From Sipunculus nudus (Eukaryota; Annelida; Sipuncula; Golfingiida; Sipunculidae): a stretch of 64,000 bases of DNA. The translations under genes and the position numbers were made by a program. Shown in pieces: positions 21,541-33,249 of the stretch. The notes beneath the pieces were generated by a model. That model saw only the letters and a program-made list of their open reading frames with translations. It made no database searches and had not been told where the DNA came from. The first letter of the stretch is position 1; every line of letters begins with the position of its first letter. The DNA lies in the NCBI GenBank assembly GCA_026874595.1, contig CM049318.1, forward strand, positions 39,885,956-39,949,955. The letters run 5' to 3'.

Positions 21541-23490
21541 AACAAGGAACTCATGGGTCACATCGCTCAGCTGAATTTTGGAAATATTAGTAACTGCAAA
21601 ATATTTTTATATCTTTTGGTTTTTCATGTATATTATGATTTGAAAGGCTATGAGAAAATGGCCTTGCTAAAATGAAACTCTGTATATTATAGAATAATGG
21701 ACATGAGCTAAACCATTTAGTGATGCACCAAGGGAAAAAATGGGCTGGTAAGTGTTATATAAAAGTAACATTTCATAAACAAATAATGTGTGAAGGTAAT
21801 TAAGTTTTCAAAAGTTAAATATATGGCCATATGAGTTAAAAATTAATCCCACAAAGTTTGACCAATATTCACACCTAGGCCCCGCCAACTTTAAGAGATA
21901 TGAATGAAATGCTACAAAGTATTTATATCTTCTTAAATCTTGTCAGTTTAGCACTTACATTAGATCCTAATATTTTATCACATTTGAATATTAGGATTTA
22001 ATTCCTGAACATTTTTTTCTTTAAAAAAATCACAAATGTCCAAGTCTCATCAAAAAAAGAATTTATTTAACATTAAAATTATAAAATTCATCATGTTTAT
22101 TAGTCCTGTGTATTGAAGGGGTTGGTGGGGGGAGGGGTCTCTGTTGTTCCTGCTGTTGCTGAAAAAAATGTTAATCATAAGATTCATCTAGTTCATAGTA
22201 CAGGTCTGTCAAAAAAATGGGGGGGGGGAGAGAAAAAGGCTCCCTGTGGTATTAACTAACAGCCTGATCAAGCTCAACTCAGTGGAGAGAGGGCTTGCCC
22301 TAGTGATGGGATTACATAACATTATGCCAACAGCCTGGGAAGCATAGAGAGCTGCACTGAATGACCTACAGTGACCAAAGTGGACTGCTGGACAATGTAA
22401 GGGAATACAACAAGAGCCTAAAAAAATTCAATAACTACCCTAATTTTGCAGCTTTTGTTTTCAATTATCAGATTTTAACAGATTAAATCCTTATGTGTAT
22501 ATGCTGTGAAAATTAAGTCCAGAGTACTTTTTTTAAACAATTTAATTTTGATTAATTAAAGTAATATTACTGGAAAAAAAGTCCTTAGCTTTAACATGTT
22601 TTATGTTAAGTGATCAAATATCTTTCCTGATTTTTTATAAAATGCATTATGTTTAAGCCCATAACTTTTTTAAATTATATAATACAGACTTAATTTCTGG
22701 CATGTACATAGGAACTATACAGAGGAATAATTATGGTAAATATGAGGAAAAACAGATGAGTGCTTAGATATTAGACAGTCCTGAAGTGTGAAAATAGGTT
22801 TTTAATAAAAAATTGAGGTTTTTCCTTAGTTTCTTAAAGGAACAAAGTCTCAAAGACCCAGTTTTCGGCTTGGTAGGAGATCTTGGGGAATTCTAACATT
22901 ATGCCAACAGCCTGGGGAGCATAGAGAGCTGCACTAAATGACCTACAGTGACCATAGTGGACTGCTTGACAATGTAAGGGAATACAACAAGAGCCTTAAA
23001 AAAAATTCAATAACTACCTTAATTTTGCAGCTTATATTTTCAATTTTCAGATTTTAACAGATTAAATCCTTATGTGTACATGCTGTGAAAATTAAATCCA
23101 TAGTACTTACAGGAAAAAAACGTGCTGTGGCCAAAGTTGGGCAGAATTTAAGGTACCAATTTTTTATTTTTGCTAATATTTTTAAAAATTTAAAGGATTT
23201 TGATCTATTTTGGGGTATACAATTTAATTTCTATTAATTAAAGTTATATTACTGGAAAAAAAGTCCTTAGCTTTAAAAAGTTTTGTGTTAAGTGATCAAA
23301 TATCTTTCCTGATTTTTTATAAAATGCATTATGTTTGAGCCCATAACTTTTTAAAATTATATAATACAGACCTAATGTCTGGCATGTACATAGGAACTAA
23401 ACAGAGGAATAATTATGGTAAATATGAGGAAAAACAGATGAGTGCTTTGATATTTGGCAGTCTTGAAGTGTGAAAATAGGTTTTTAATAA
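21541..23490 (+). repeat. Hairpin-family repeat with ~580 bp tandem duplication
   Basis: A head-like ACAAGGAACTCATGGGTCAC with CGCTCAGCTGA occurs at about 21541. Downstream, ACATTATGCCAACAGCCTGG and the next ~580 bp occur twice (from about 22318 and about 22896). The copies share CATAGAGAGCTGCACT.AATG, AGATTAAATCCTTATGTGTA and GGCATGTACATAGGAACTA. A G-run lies at about 22220. Non-coding, inside the receptor intron. Confidence 0.75.
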
Positions 23491-25036
23491 ACAAGGGACC
23501 CATGGGTCACGGCACTCAGCTGATCGTGATTGGACTATAAATGTTTCTCCACTGTGATACTATATCGAGTTGATAAAGCTTATGAATATCATGGACATGT
23601 TAGGCTATTATAAAGGAATGTATTGTAATATGTGAGTAAATGATAAATGAAATTACCTGACTGATGGATTAATGGAGTAAAATATAGTGGTTTATTTTTT
23701 ATTTATTTAGGAGGGGTTGAAAATTGTGAAATATTTGAGCAAATATGAATTCAATGACAGCAGTAATAAGCAGTAGTAGAATGATGATCAAGGCTATTTG
23801 TTGAAAAATCTAAAGTGTATGGAAGTCTGCAAGCTTTCAATTTGACAGATATGATGTTATGATTAACTATGATGATGAAGGGATTTATGAATTTGTGACT
23901 GTATGACACAATATCTCTTTAGTCTTGACAAGGTACATTATTGTGATGCCCACTATGTCTACATATTACACAATATTAACATAATTTCTGGCATGTACAT
24001 AGGTACCTATGGACGAATAGTTATACAAATTATTAAAGTATGAATATATCTGATTCATCTTGTTCTTGTTTACTGTGGCTGACTTTGGGATGGGGTTCGG
24101 AGAAGGGAAAAGTGAGGGCAGAAGGTGTAGAAATATTCTATTTTAATGTTTTTCATTTATATAAGAATATGAGAAGCTAAGAGGAATATTGGTTATAGTA
24201 AAGTTCTAAATATATGAATGCAAACTAATACTCTGACAAGACTGTCATGAAGAACAAGGGACCCATGGGTCACGGCGCTCAGCTGATCGTGATTGGACTA
24301 TAAATGTTTCTCCACTGTGATACTATATTGAGTCGATAAAGCTTATGAATATCATGGACATGTTGGGCTATTATAAAGGAATGTAATGTAATATGTGAGT
24401 AAATGATAAATGAAATTACCTGACTGATGGATTAATAGAGTCAAATAAAGTGGTTTATTTTTTATTAATTTAGGAGGGGTTGAAAATTGTGATATATTTG
24501 AGCAAATATGAATGCAATGACAGCAGTACTAAGCAGTAGTAGAATGATGATAAGGCTATTTGTTGAAGGATCTAAAGTGTATGGTAGTCTGCAAGCGTTC
24601 AATTTGACAGATATGATGTTATGATTAACTATGCTGATGAAGTGATTTATGAATATGTGACTGTATGACACAATATCTCTTTATAGTCTTGACAAGGTAC
24701 ATTATTGTGATGCCCACTATGTCTACATATTACACAATATTGACATAATTTCTGGCATGTACATAGGTACCTATGGACGAATAGTTATACAAAATATTAA
24801 AGTATGAATATATCTGATTCATCTTGTTCTTGCTTACTGAGGCTGACTTTGGGATGGGGTTCGGAGAAGGGAAAAGTGAGGGCAGCACGAAGGTGGATGT
24901 AGAAATATTCTATTGTAATGTTTTTTATTTATATAAGAATATGAAAAGCTAAGAGGAAAGGGGCCCTCCTACTTGGTTATAGTAAAGTTCTAAATATATG
25001 ATTGCAAACTAATACTCTGACAAGACTGTCATGAAG
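23491..25036 (+). repeat. 763-bp direct tandem duplication
   Basis: Two copies, 23491-24253 and 24254-about 25036, each begin ACAAGGGACCCATGGGTCAC and end GACTGTCATGAAGA. They differ by scattered changes and small indels (for example an extra GAAAGGGGCCCTCC near 24957). The first ~290 bp also occur in reverse orientation at 1-289. Confidence 0.92.
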
Positions 25037-25257
25037 AAAAACAGTAAAAGTTTTGAGATACTGTGTTGCATACGAAAATTTACAGATGGACAAGCAGGTG
25101 GACAGAATGGACTAATACCTTTATTTCACTTTCAAGGGAATAGTGCATTTAAGTTTATATATAAGCCTATTTTTTTAGCATATCCACTTTTTCCATTAAG
25201 AAGTTTTTATCTGAATCATTTTTTTATTTACAGGTTTATAAATTTTTAATTAAAAAA

Positions 25258-25389
25258 CCTGAAAATATAAGTTAAAATATTGGAATTGTTGCAAAAGTTG
25301 CAATCATTATATATACAGAGTAAAACTGAAAATATAAGTTAAAATATTAGAATTTTTGCAAAAGTTGCAATCATCATATATCCAGAGTG
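25258..25389. repeat. ~67-bp tandem duplication
   Basis: CTGAAAATATAAGTTAAAAT and the following sequence occur at about 25259 and about 25327, nearly identical, ending in ATATATACAGAGT or ATATATCCAGAGT. AT-rich and non-coding. Confidence 0.85.
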
Positions 25390-26100
25390 TAGATCATATT
25401 GGGTCATATTATGCATACACATATATTTTATTATTTTTAAATCACAAATGTTTGGACTGAATTTAAAAGAAAATAATGCCACAACATGGCATCTACAAGA
25501 TTATTCCTTGAATCACTATTAAAGTTTTGCACATTGGAGTTTTCAGTATATGCTTAATTTTATTCACCGAAATAAAATAAAAGTAAATTTGATAAAATAA
25601 AACATCTTTTCAAATAAAGTATACACACTGTTGGTTGAATGAGGGACAAACAATATCATTGTGCTAATTACTATCCCGGCTTTAATTTATTACTGGAATT
25701 AATAGTCAATTTCACACCTGGTGTAGTTTTTACTCTTCTGAAGTAAGGAATTTCTTATCTGATGAACATCCACACTTTCACAGCAATACACCACTTTGTG
25801 GACACAATTAAATGTACATTTTAATCATTGTAACCCTGGTGGTTCAATACAAAATCTAAAATGTAGCATGTCCAAGAATAAAATAAAATACAGAAAAGTT
25901 ATAACATTCATCTAGTTTATGCACCAGCTGGGGGGGGGGATGAGTGCAGGGCAGAGGGGAAGCCTGCTAGTAGTGGCCAAGCTGGGCCAAGGTAAGCTGC
26001 CTGGGGTGGGTTACATAATGCAAGTGAAGGCTGTACTACTAGGTGGGCTAGATGTAAACAACACTTGACATGGTGTATGAAAACATGAATAAAAGCTATT
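25390..26100. other. Intronic AT-rich stretch
   Basis: No gene or RNA seen. A short G-run lies at about 25931-25938. The last part (26040-26100) leads into the repeat family at 26101. Confidence 0.45.
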
Positions 26101-26977
26101 CATTCCAATCAATTTCTTTTGAAAGTTCAGATTTTAAAAGATTAAATCCTTATGCATATATGCTGGGAAAATTAAATCAACAGTGCCAAAGTTGGACAAA
26201 ATTTAAGGTATTGATTTTTTATTTATGCTAATAACTTGAAAAATTTGCAAAATTCAGATCTAATTTTGGGTAAACAATTGAATCTTGATTAAATAAAGTT
26301 TTATTCCTGAAAAAAAGTCTCTAGGTTCAGCAATTCTCATGTTAGGTGAGTAAATATATTTCCTGATTTTTTAAAAAATTGCATAATGTTTTGGCCCATA
26401 ACTTCAAAATAATACCCAATACTGACCTAATTTTTGGTATGTTCATAGAAAATGTATAAAAGAATGTGAATACTAAATATGATCAAAAACAGATCAGTGG
26501 TTTTGATATTAGGCAGCCTTGAAGTGTAACAATGGCTTTTTTATGGAAAACGGAGGTTTTTCCTTAATATCTCGAAGGAACGAAGGTAGGAGATTTTGGA
26601 GACATCTAATAGTATGCTAAATTTTGGAATCGTAGGTCCAACGGTTACAAAACATGCCCTGTTAACGGACGGCCTGACGGCCGGACGGACGACGGACAAA
26701 GGACCACGACTATAGCTCAGATGACTTATAGTCAGCTGAGCTAAAAATTGAGGTTTTTTCTTAATTTCTAAAAGGAACAAAGTCGCAATGACCCAGTTTT
26801 CAGCTTGGTAGGAGATCTTGGGGACATCTAACATTATGCCGAATTTTGGTTTCCTAGGTCTTACAGTTTCAAAATGTGCCACATCTACGGACAGACAGAC
26901 GGACGGACAGAGGGACGGACGACGGACAATGGACCACGACTATAGCTCAGATGACTTATAGTCAGCTGAGCTAAAAA
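26101..26977 (+). repeat. Hairpin-tailed repeat with two consecutive complete tails
   Basis: The unit sequence (AGATTAAATCCTTATGCATA at about 26140) matches 22480 and 23060. It is followed by a GACGG-rich run, ACGACTA, and a perfect tail hairpin TAGCTCAG-A-TGACT-TAT-AGTCA-G-CTGAGCTA at 26713-26743. A second short unit with its own GACGG run and an identical hairpin (26943-26973) follows directly. The stem is 8+5 bp with one A/G mismatch and a 3-nt loop, and is followed by an A-run. Confidence 0.85.
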
Positions 26978-26982
26978 AATAA

Positions 26983-27800
26983 AAGCCCATGGGCTATGAT
27001 GCTCAGCTGAATTTGACAAATAAAGCAATTCATGCATTAATTATCAATATTTCAGGGGATGCTTGAAATTTTATCCGAAATATCTGTGTTGAAATTTAAC
27101 AAGTGTTTGTCACATTTCTGTGAAAGTGAGTTGGCCTAGCTATTTTGACCAAACTCTACATTCAATTTCAGTTTGAAAACATTAAATCCTTATGTATACA
27201 TGCTCTGAAAATTAAATCAACAGTGTGCACAGGAAAGAAATGTGCCATGGTCAAAGTTGGGCAAAATTTAAGGTACTAATTTTACATTTCTGCTAATATA
27301 TTAATTTTTTTTTACAAAATTCTAATATAATTTCTTGTATATAATTAAATCTTAATTAAATAAAGTTCTATCCTTGAATAAATGTCTCAACAGTTACCAT
27401 GTTAAGTGTTAAAATACTAAATGATATTTCTACCTGTTTTGATAAGGCAACTTATGTTCCAGTCCCTGTCTTCAACAAATTAGGTCAGCTGATGGACAAA
27501 GGACCATTACTAAAGCATAGATGACTCATATTCACCAAACTTAAACAGCTGATGGAACTGTTCATAATCAATAAGCTAAGCATGTCATGCATTATTTTTA
27601 AAGATATTGGAGGTTTTGAATCATATTTTTAATTATTCTGGGGTGCACAAACAAGCTCCATAGCTTGGAGGATACAAGTCACAGTGACCTTATTTCAAGT
27701 GTCCAAGGAGATTTTTTATTGATCTCCCTGGATTTCCAATAAAAATTTTCTAGGTTTTGATTATGATTTGTGCCTGCTAACAGACAGCTGGACTATCAGA
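26983..27800 (+). repeat. Decayed hairpin-family repeat copies
   Basis: The head AAGCCCATGGGCTATGATGC, TCAGCTGAATT (26988) resembles the other heads. ACATTAAATCCTTATGTATA recurs at about 27180. The tail at about 27515-27545 (GCATAGATGACTCATATTCACC) is degenerate. A further partial unit runs 27540-27800 (ACCTTATTTCAAGTGTCCAA). Non-coding, just downstream of receptor exon 7. Confidence 0.55.
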
Positions 27801-27911
27801 TATTTATAGTAATTTATCAACCAAACTCTGCTAGTATACTAAATGAAGGAAGATCCAGTTATGTGTGGACTGTTAGGTAACTTGTAAATCAGTGATAACC
27901 GCTTTACTTAC

Positions 27912-27999
27912 TATGTGATACAAGAGGATGAATTTCTGGAATGTTTGGTTCCTCTTTGTTGAAGTGACATGAGGTGAACATTTGTTGAACTTCATTCCT
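27912..27999 (-). CDS. Receptor exon 7: cytoplasmic juxtamembrane linker
   Basis: The acceptor is very good (tattttctctctttcag, ending at 28000) and so is the donor (CATA|GTAAGT, starting at 27911). The exon is 88 nt, starts in phase 0 as the TM exon requires, and ends one nucleotide into a Ser codon that exon 8 completes. It encodes residues 294-323 (RNEVQQMFTSC...VSH), polar and without a recognised domain. It sits beside the left border of a segmental duplication (28022-28853). Because it is short and has no domain, its inclusion rests on splice signals and on fitting between phase 0 and phase 1 neighbours. Confidence 0.6.
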
Positions 28000-28021
28000 C
28001 TGAAAGAGAGAAAATACAATT

Positions 28022-28853
28022 ACTCTGCCCCAAGCAGATAATAATTTTATGCTCGCCACACAATCAGTGTTTTGTGTGTTGGGCGCCAATAAAAGGAAAT
28101 GATACTGGGGGGGGGGGGGGGGGACAGTACTAGTATATACACAAATATTTAAAGCCCAAGACCTGCCTGGTTGAAAAGAAGGTAATAATAACCAAAATAA
28201 GAGTTAAAAACTGTCCCGACAAATAGTGAGAATACTTGGAGGGTGGACATCGTTATTAGTACGGCGGCGCTAGGGGATAATTAAGGTAACACTGTGTTCT
28301 GGGAAATTTGGTATTCTTAACGTATGGAAACCCATAGCCGGCAGCGTGAGGACCTTGCTAAATAAGCAGATTCATTTGAAACAAGTAGTTTAATTTTATC
28401 TGCAGTATAACCAGTTAATGAAGAAGCGGAATTAACTAGGAGAGGGCGAATATCCAATATGGCGGCACTGCTTACAAGAGGGCGGAAGTTCAAGGTCGCT
28501 GGATTTTGAATAATGATTACAGAGGACCTCACTTTGACAAGAAGGGTCACGATTAGTAAATATATGTTACATACATCCCCATCCGTATTCTAACTGGACT
28601 AAAAACTCCATTAAATATTATATTAAGAAAGATTTGGGGTGACCATGCTGCACTGCAAACCGGAAGTAAGTACCGGCCAATAGCAGTCCAGGTCATTGTT
28701 TGAGAAGACATGCCCGCGCTGGGACAAGATCACTCGTCAACCAGGACTCGGCAACCATCTACCACTAGTACCAGGAGAAACGACAACCAGTGAATTCATC
28801 TGTCAGGAAAAATGACAACCAGCAACGTACTATCTGGAAGAAAACTAATATTG
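28022..28853. repeat. Segmental duplication, copy B
   Basis: The sequence from CCCCAAGCAGATAATAATTT to CTATCTGGAAGAAAA is repeated at about 33255-34037. It contains a G-run (28107-28123), CGGCGGCGCTAGGG near 28262 and ACCGGAAGTAAGTACCGGCC near 28660. On the minus strand TGGCGCCCAAC (about 28079-28089) resembles a tRNA-Lys primer-binding site, but no LTR-type ends were found. This copy abuts receptor exon 7. Confidence 0.88.
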
Positions 28854-29184
28854 AAACGATACAGAGAATGACCCCTGCACAAGGAAGACACGCAGATTCG
28901 TGAAGCGTTCCGTAATTTTTATTTTACATATAGCTTTACCTTCCCGAAAAGGTATTTTATAATTCTTTCATATATGAAATATTAATATAAATACGTAAAT
29001 TTTTATTGTTAAATTTAATTAGAAACCCCCGCCCCCTTTTGGTACATATGGAAGAGAAAAGCGTCAAAAATTGCGACTTTAACATCTCGATGTCAGCAAC
29101 GTACTGAATAACGTTACGGCGGATTAGATACAGTTTTTATATTTTTTCATACCCATTGACTTTGTTTCATCAAACATCATGATC
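28854..29184. other. Intronic stretch between duplication and minisatellite
   Basis: AT-rich with CCCCCGCCCCCTTTT near 29025. No feature recognised. The first imperfect minisatellite units begin near 29185. Confidence 0.4.
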
Positions 29185-31785
29185 ATAGTTAATGATGATC
29201 ATGCTTTTCTCAATTGTTAAGCATACCTAGTATTGATCAGGTTTTTCTCAAGCGTTTAGCATGGCTATAATTCATTAATCACTCCTACTTTTCACAAGTA
29301 TTAAACATACCTAAATATAGACCACGCTTTTCTCAAGTGTTAAGCACAACAAAAATCTGACCGTGCTTTTCTCAAGTGTTAAGCACAACTAAAATCTGAC
29401 AGTGCTTTTCTCAAGTGTTAAGCACATCTAAAAACTAACCGTGCTTTTCTCAAGTGTTAAGCATACCTAAAAACTGATTGTGCTTTTCTCAAGTGTTAGG
29501 CACACCTAAAGACTGACCATGCTTTTCTCAAGTGTTACGCACACCAAAAAACTGACAGTGCTTTTCTCAAGTGTTAAGCATACCAAAAAACTGACCGTGC
29601 TTTTCTCAAGTGTTAACATACCAGAAACTGACCGTGCTTTTCTCAAGTGTTAAGCATACCAAAAAACTGACCGTGCTTTTCTCAAGTTTTAAGCATACCA
29701 AAAAAAAAACTGACTGTGCTTTTCTCAAGTGTTAAGAATAACATAAAACTGACCGTGCTTTTCTCAAGTGTCAAGCATAACATAAAACTGACCGTGCTTT
29801 TCTCAAGTGTTTAGCATTACATAAAAGTGACTGTACTATTCTCAAGTGTTCAGCATATAAAAAATCTGACCGTGCTTTCTCAAGTGTTAAGCATATAAAA
29901 AATCTTACCGTGCTTTTCTCAAGTGTTACGCACACCAAAAAACTGACAGTGCTTTTCTCAAGTGTTAAGCATACCAAAAAACTGACCGTGCTTTTCTCAA
30001 GTGTTAACATACCAGAAACTGACCGTGCTTTTCTCAAGTGTTAAGCATACCAAAAAACTGACCGTGCTTTTCTCAAGTTTTAAGCATACCAAAAAAAAAA
30101 CTGACTGTGCTTTTCTCAAGTGTTAAGAATAACATAAAACTGACCGTGCTTTTCTCAAGTGTCAAGCATAACATAAAACTGACCGTGCTTTTCTCAAGTG
30201 TTTAGCATTACATAAAAGTGACTGTACTATTCTCAAGTGTTCAGCATATAAAAAATCTGACCGTGCTTTCTCAAGTGTTAAGCATATAAAAAATCTTACC
30301 GTGCTTTTCTCAAGTGTTAAGCACAACAAAAATCTGACTGTGATTTTCTCAAGTGTAAAACACAACAAAAAACTGACCGTGCTTTTCTCAAGTGTTAGCA
30401 TGACCAAAAACTAATCATGGTTTTCTCAAGTGTTAAGCATAACATAAAAGTTACAGTGCTTTTCTCAAGTGTTAAGCATAACATAAAAGTGACAGTGCTT
30501 TTCTCAAGTGTTAAGCATAACATAAAAGTGACAGTGCTTTTCTCAAGTGTTAAGCATAACATAAAAGTGACCGTGCTTTTCTCAAGTGTTAAGCATATAA
30601 AAAATCTGACTGTGCTTTTCTCAAGTGTTAAGCACAACAAAAATCTGACCGTGCTTTTCTCAAGTGTTAAGCACAACAAAAAACAGACCATGCTTTTCTC
30701 AAGTGTTAAGTATACCAAAAAACTGACCGTGCTTTTTTCAAGTATTATGCATACCAAAAAACTGACCGTGCTTTTCTTAAGTGTTAAGCACACCTAAAAA
30801 CTGACCTTGCTTTTCTCAAGTGTTAAGCACACCAAAATACTGACCGTGCTTAACATACCAAAAAACGGACGGTGCTTTTCTCAAGTGTCAAGCATACCAA
30901 AAAACTGACCGTGCTTTTCTCAAGTGTTAAGCATACCAAAAAAACTGACCATGTTTGCTCAAGTGTTCAGCATACCTAAAAACTGACGTTGCTTTTCTCA
31001 ATTGTTAAGCATAACATAAAAGTGACAGTGCTTTTCTCAAGTGTTAAGCACAACAAAAATCTGACCGTGCTTTTCTCAAGTGTTAAGCACAACAAAAATC
31101 TGACCATGCTTTTCTCAAGTGTTAAGCACACCTAAAAACTAACCGTGCTTTTCTCAAGTGTTAAGCACACCTAAAAACTAACAATGCTTTTCTCAAGTGT
31201 TAAGCACACCAAAAAAACTGACCGTGCTTTTCTCAAGTGTTAAGCACACCAAAAAACTGACAGTGCTTTTCTCAAGTGTCAAGCATACCTAAAAACTGAC
31301 GTTGCTTTTCTCAAATGTTAAGCATAACATAAAAGTGACAGTGCTTTTCTCAAGTGTTAAGCACAACAAAAATCTGACCGTGCTTTTCTCAAGTGTTAAG
31401 CACAACAAAAATCTGACCATGCTTTTCTCAAGTGTTAAGCACACCTAAAAACTAACCGTGCTTTTCTCAAGTGTTAAGCACACCTAAAAACTAACAATGC
31501 TTTTCTCAAGTGTTAAGCACACCAAAAAAACTGACCGTGCTTTTCTCAAGTGTTAAGCACACCAAAAAACTGACAGTGCTTTTCTCAAGTGTCAAGCATA
31601 CCAAAAAACTGACCGTGCTTTTCTCAAGTGTCAAGCATACCAAAAAACTGACCAAGTTATCTCAATTGTTAAGCATACCTAAAAACTGACAGTGCTTTTC
31701 TCAAGTGTTAAGCATAACATAAAAGTGACCGTGCTTTTCTCAAGTGTTAAGCATACCAAAACACTGACAGTGCTTTTCTCATATG
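29185..31785. repeat. Large minisatellite, ~39 bp unit, about 65 copies
   Basis: Each unit contains the core CTTTTCTCAAGTGTTAAGCA, then AYACCAAAAAACTGACCGTG or variants (CACAACAAAAATCTGACC, TAACATAAAAGTGACAG). At 39 bp the array stays in frame, so it produces long artefactual open frames on both strands. There are two higher-order duplications. A block of ~391 bp beginning at 29521 repeats at 29912, and a block of ~312 bp beginning at about 30991 repeats at about 31303. The array lies in the receptor intron between exons 6 and 7. Confidence 0.95.
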
Positions 31786-31794
31786 CGTGAGGGT

Positions 31795-32940
31795 GTTAGA
31801 GTAGGGCCGTTGGATCCGTGGGGACCATCCACATTTAAGTGAGACAGGAAAAGTATCTAGGGGACAATCCACAATTTTATGATTCAGTGAGGATGGATCC
31901 ATGTGGACCGTCCACAACCAAGTGAGCCATAGAGGAGGGTCCTGTGGGGATCATCCACAATTTAATGATTAAGGAGGATGGATCCGCGGGGATCATCCAC
32001 AATTCAGCGAGTCAGTGAGGACCTATGCGTGGGGTCCATCCACCATTAAGTGAGACAGGGGATAGATCTGTGGAGATCATCCACAATTAACGAGTCAGGA
32101 AGGATGGATCCATAGGGACCATCCACAATTTAGTGAGTCAGGGAGGACTGATCTGTGGGGACCATCCACATTTTATCGAGTCAGTGAGGATGGATCTGTG
32201 GGGACCATCCACCATTAAGTTAGACCAGGGATAGATCTGTGGAGATCATCCACAATTTAATGATTCAGGGAGGATGAATCTGTGGGGACCATCCACCACT
32301 TAGTTAGCCAAGGAGGATGGATCCATGGGGACCATCTACAATAAAGTGAGTCAGTGAGGATGGATCCGTGGGGACCATCCACCATTAAGTGAGACTGGGG
32401 ATAGATCTATGGAAATCTTCCACAATTGAGTGAGTCCGGGAGGATGGATCTTTGGGGACCATCCACAATTTAACGAGTCAGTGAGGATGGATCCGTGGGG
32501 ACCACCCACCATTAAGTGAGACTGGGGATAGATCTATGGAAATCTTCCACAATTGAGTGAGTCAGGGAGGATGGATCTTTGGGGACCATCCACAATTTAA
32601 CGAGTCAGTGAGGATGGATCCGTGGGGATCGTCAACCATTAAGTGAGACCAGGGATAGATCTGTGGAGATCATCCACAATTTAAGGAGTCAGGGAGGATG
32701 GATCCGAGTGGACCATCCACTATCCAGTGAGCTATGGAGGAGGGTCCTACGGGGATCATCCACAATTTATTGATTCAGGGAGGATGGATCTGTGGGGACC
32801 ATCCACAATTCTGTGAGACCTGGGTTAGATCTGTGGAGATCATCCACAATTTTGTGAGACTGGGGGATGGATCCGGGGGAACCATCCACATAATCACTAG
32901 GACAAGCATGATGGTTCCGAGGGGACCATCAACAATCTTA
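31795..32940. repeat. Second minisatellite, ~43 bp unit with internal inverted repeat
   Basis: About 26 units of the type GGATGGATCCGTGGGGACCA, TCCACAATTTAGTGAGTCAG. GGATGG and CCATCC at the ends of each motif allow a hairpin per unit. Units alternate with a GGATAGATCTGTGGAGATCA variant. A ~127 bp three-unit block is duplicated (from about 32394 and 32521). Directly adjacent to the 39-bp array but unrelated in sequence. Confidence 0.93.
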
Positions 32941-32976
32941 GGTTAAATATCCCGTCACTTGGGTGGGGGGGCTTTC

Positions 32977-33245
32977 AGCCTGTGGCGTGTTGTACCCCAC
33001 CTTCCCGTCAGTGGGAAAGAAGGGATAATTGCTGAATATGTTGAATATGGAAATTTTAATGTTATTTTTAATAAACCTCGGCCAGTTTTTCCCACAATTC
33101 CATGTCTTGTGCGCTTCTTTCAGCACTTCTGAGAACAGAGCAAGTGACTAGATGGGTATGAATGATATAATCAAGTTTTGATTAATTATGGGATAACTGT
33201 GAGCAGGTTCGGGTGTTTGCATGTTGGTGTGACAGAGCATAAAAA
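32977..33245. repeat. Segmental duplication, copy A
   Basis: GGCGTGTTGTACCCCACCTT through GTGTGACAGAGCATAAA recurs at 34203-34461 with few changes. It contains GTGGGAAAGAAGGGATAATT and CAATTCCATGTCTTGTGCGC. Copies A and A' bracket the second copy of block B. Confidence 0.88.
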
Positions 33246-33249
33246 ACAA

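Noticed and set aside
29771-30797. Repetitive proteins with 13-residue units on both strands
   Set aside because: They are the translation of a 39-bp minisatellite, a multiple of three, and appear in overlapping frames of both strands with stops wherever the unit length changes.
29185-32940. CRISPR-like array
   Set aside because: Units are contiguous with no unique spacers, and the context is a eukaryotic intron.
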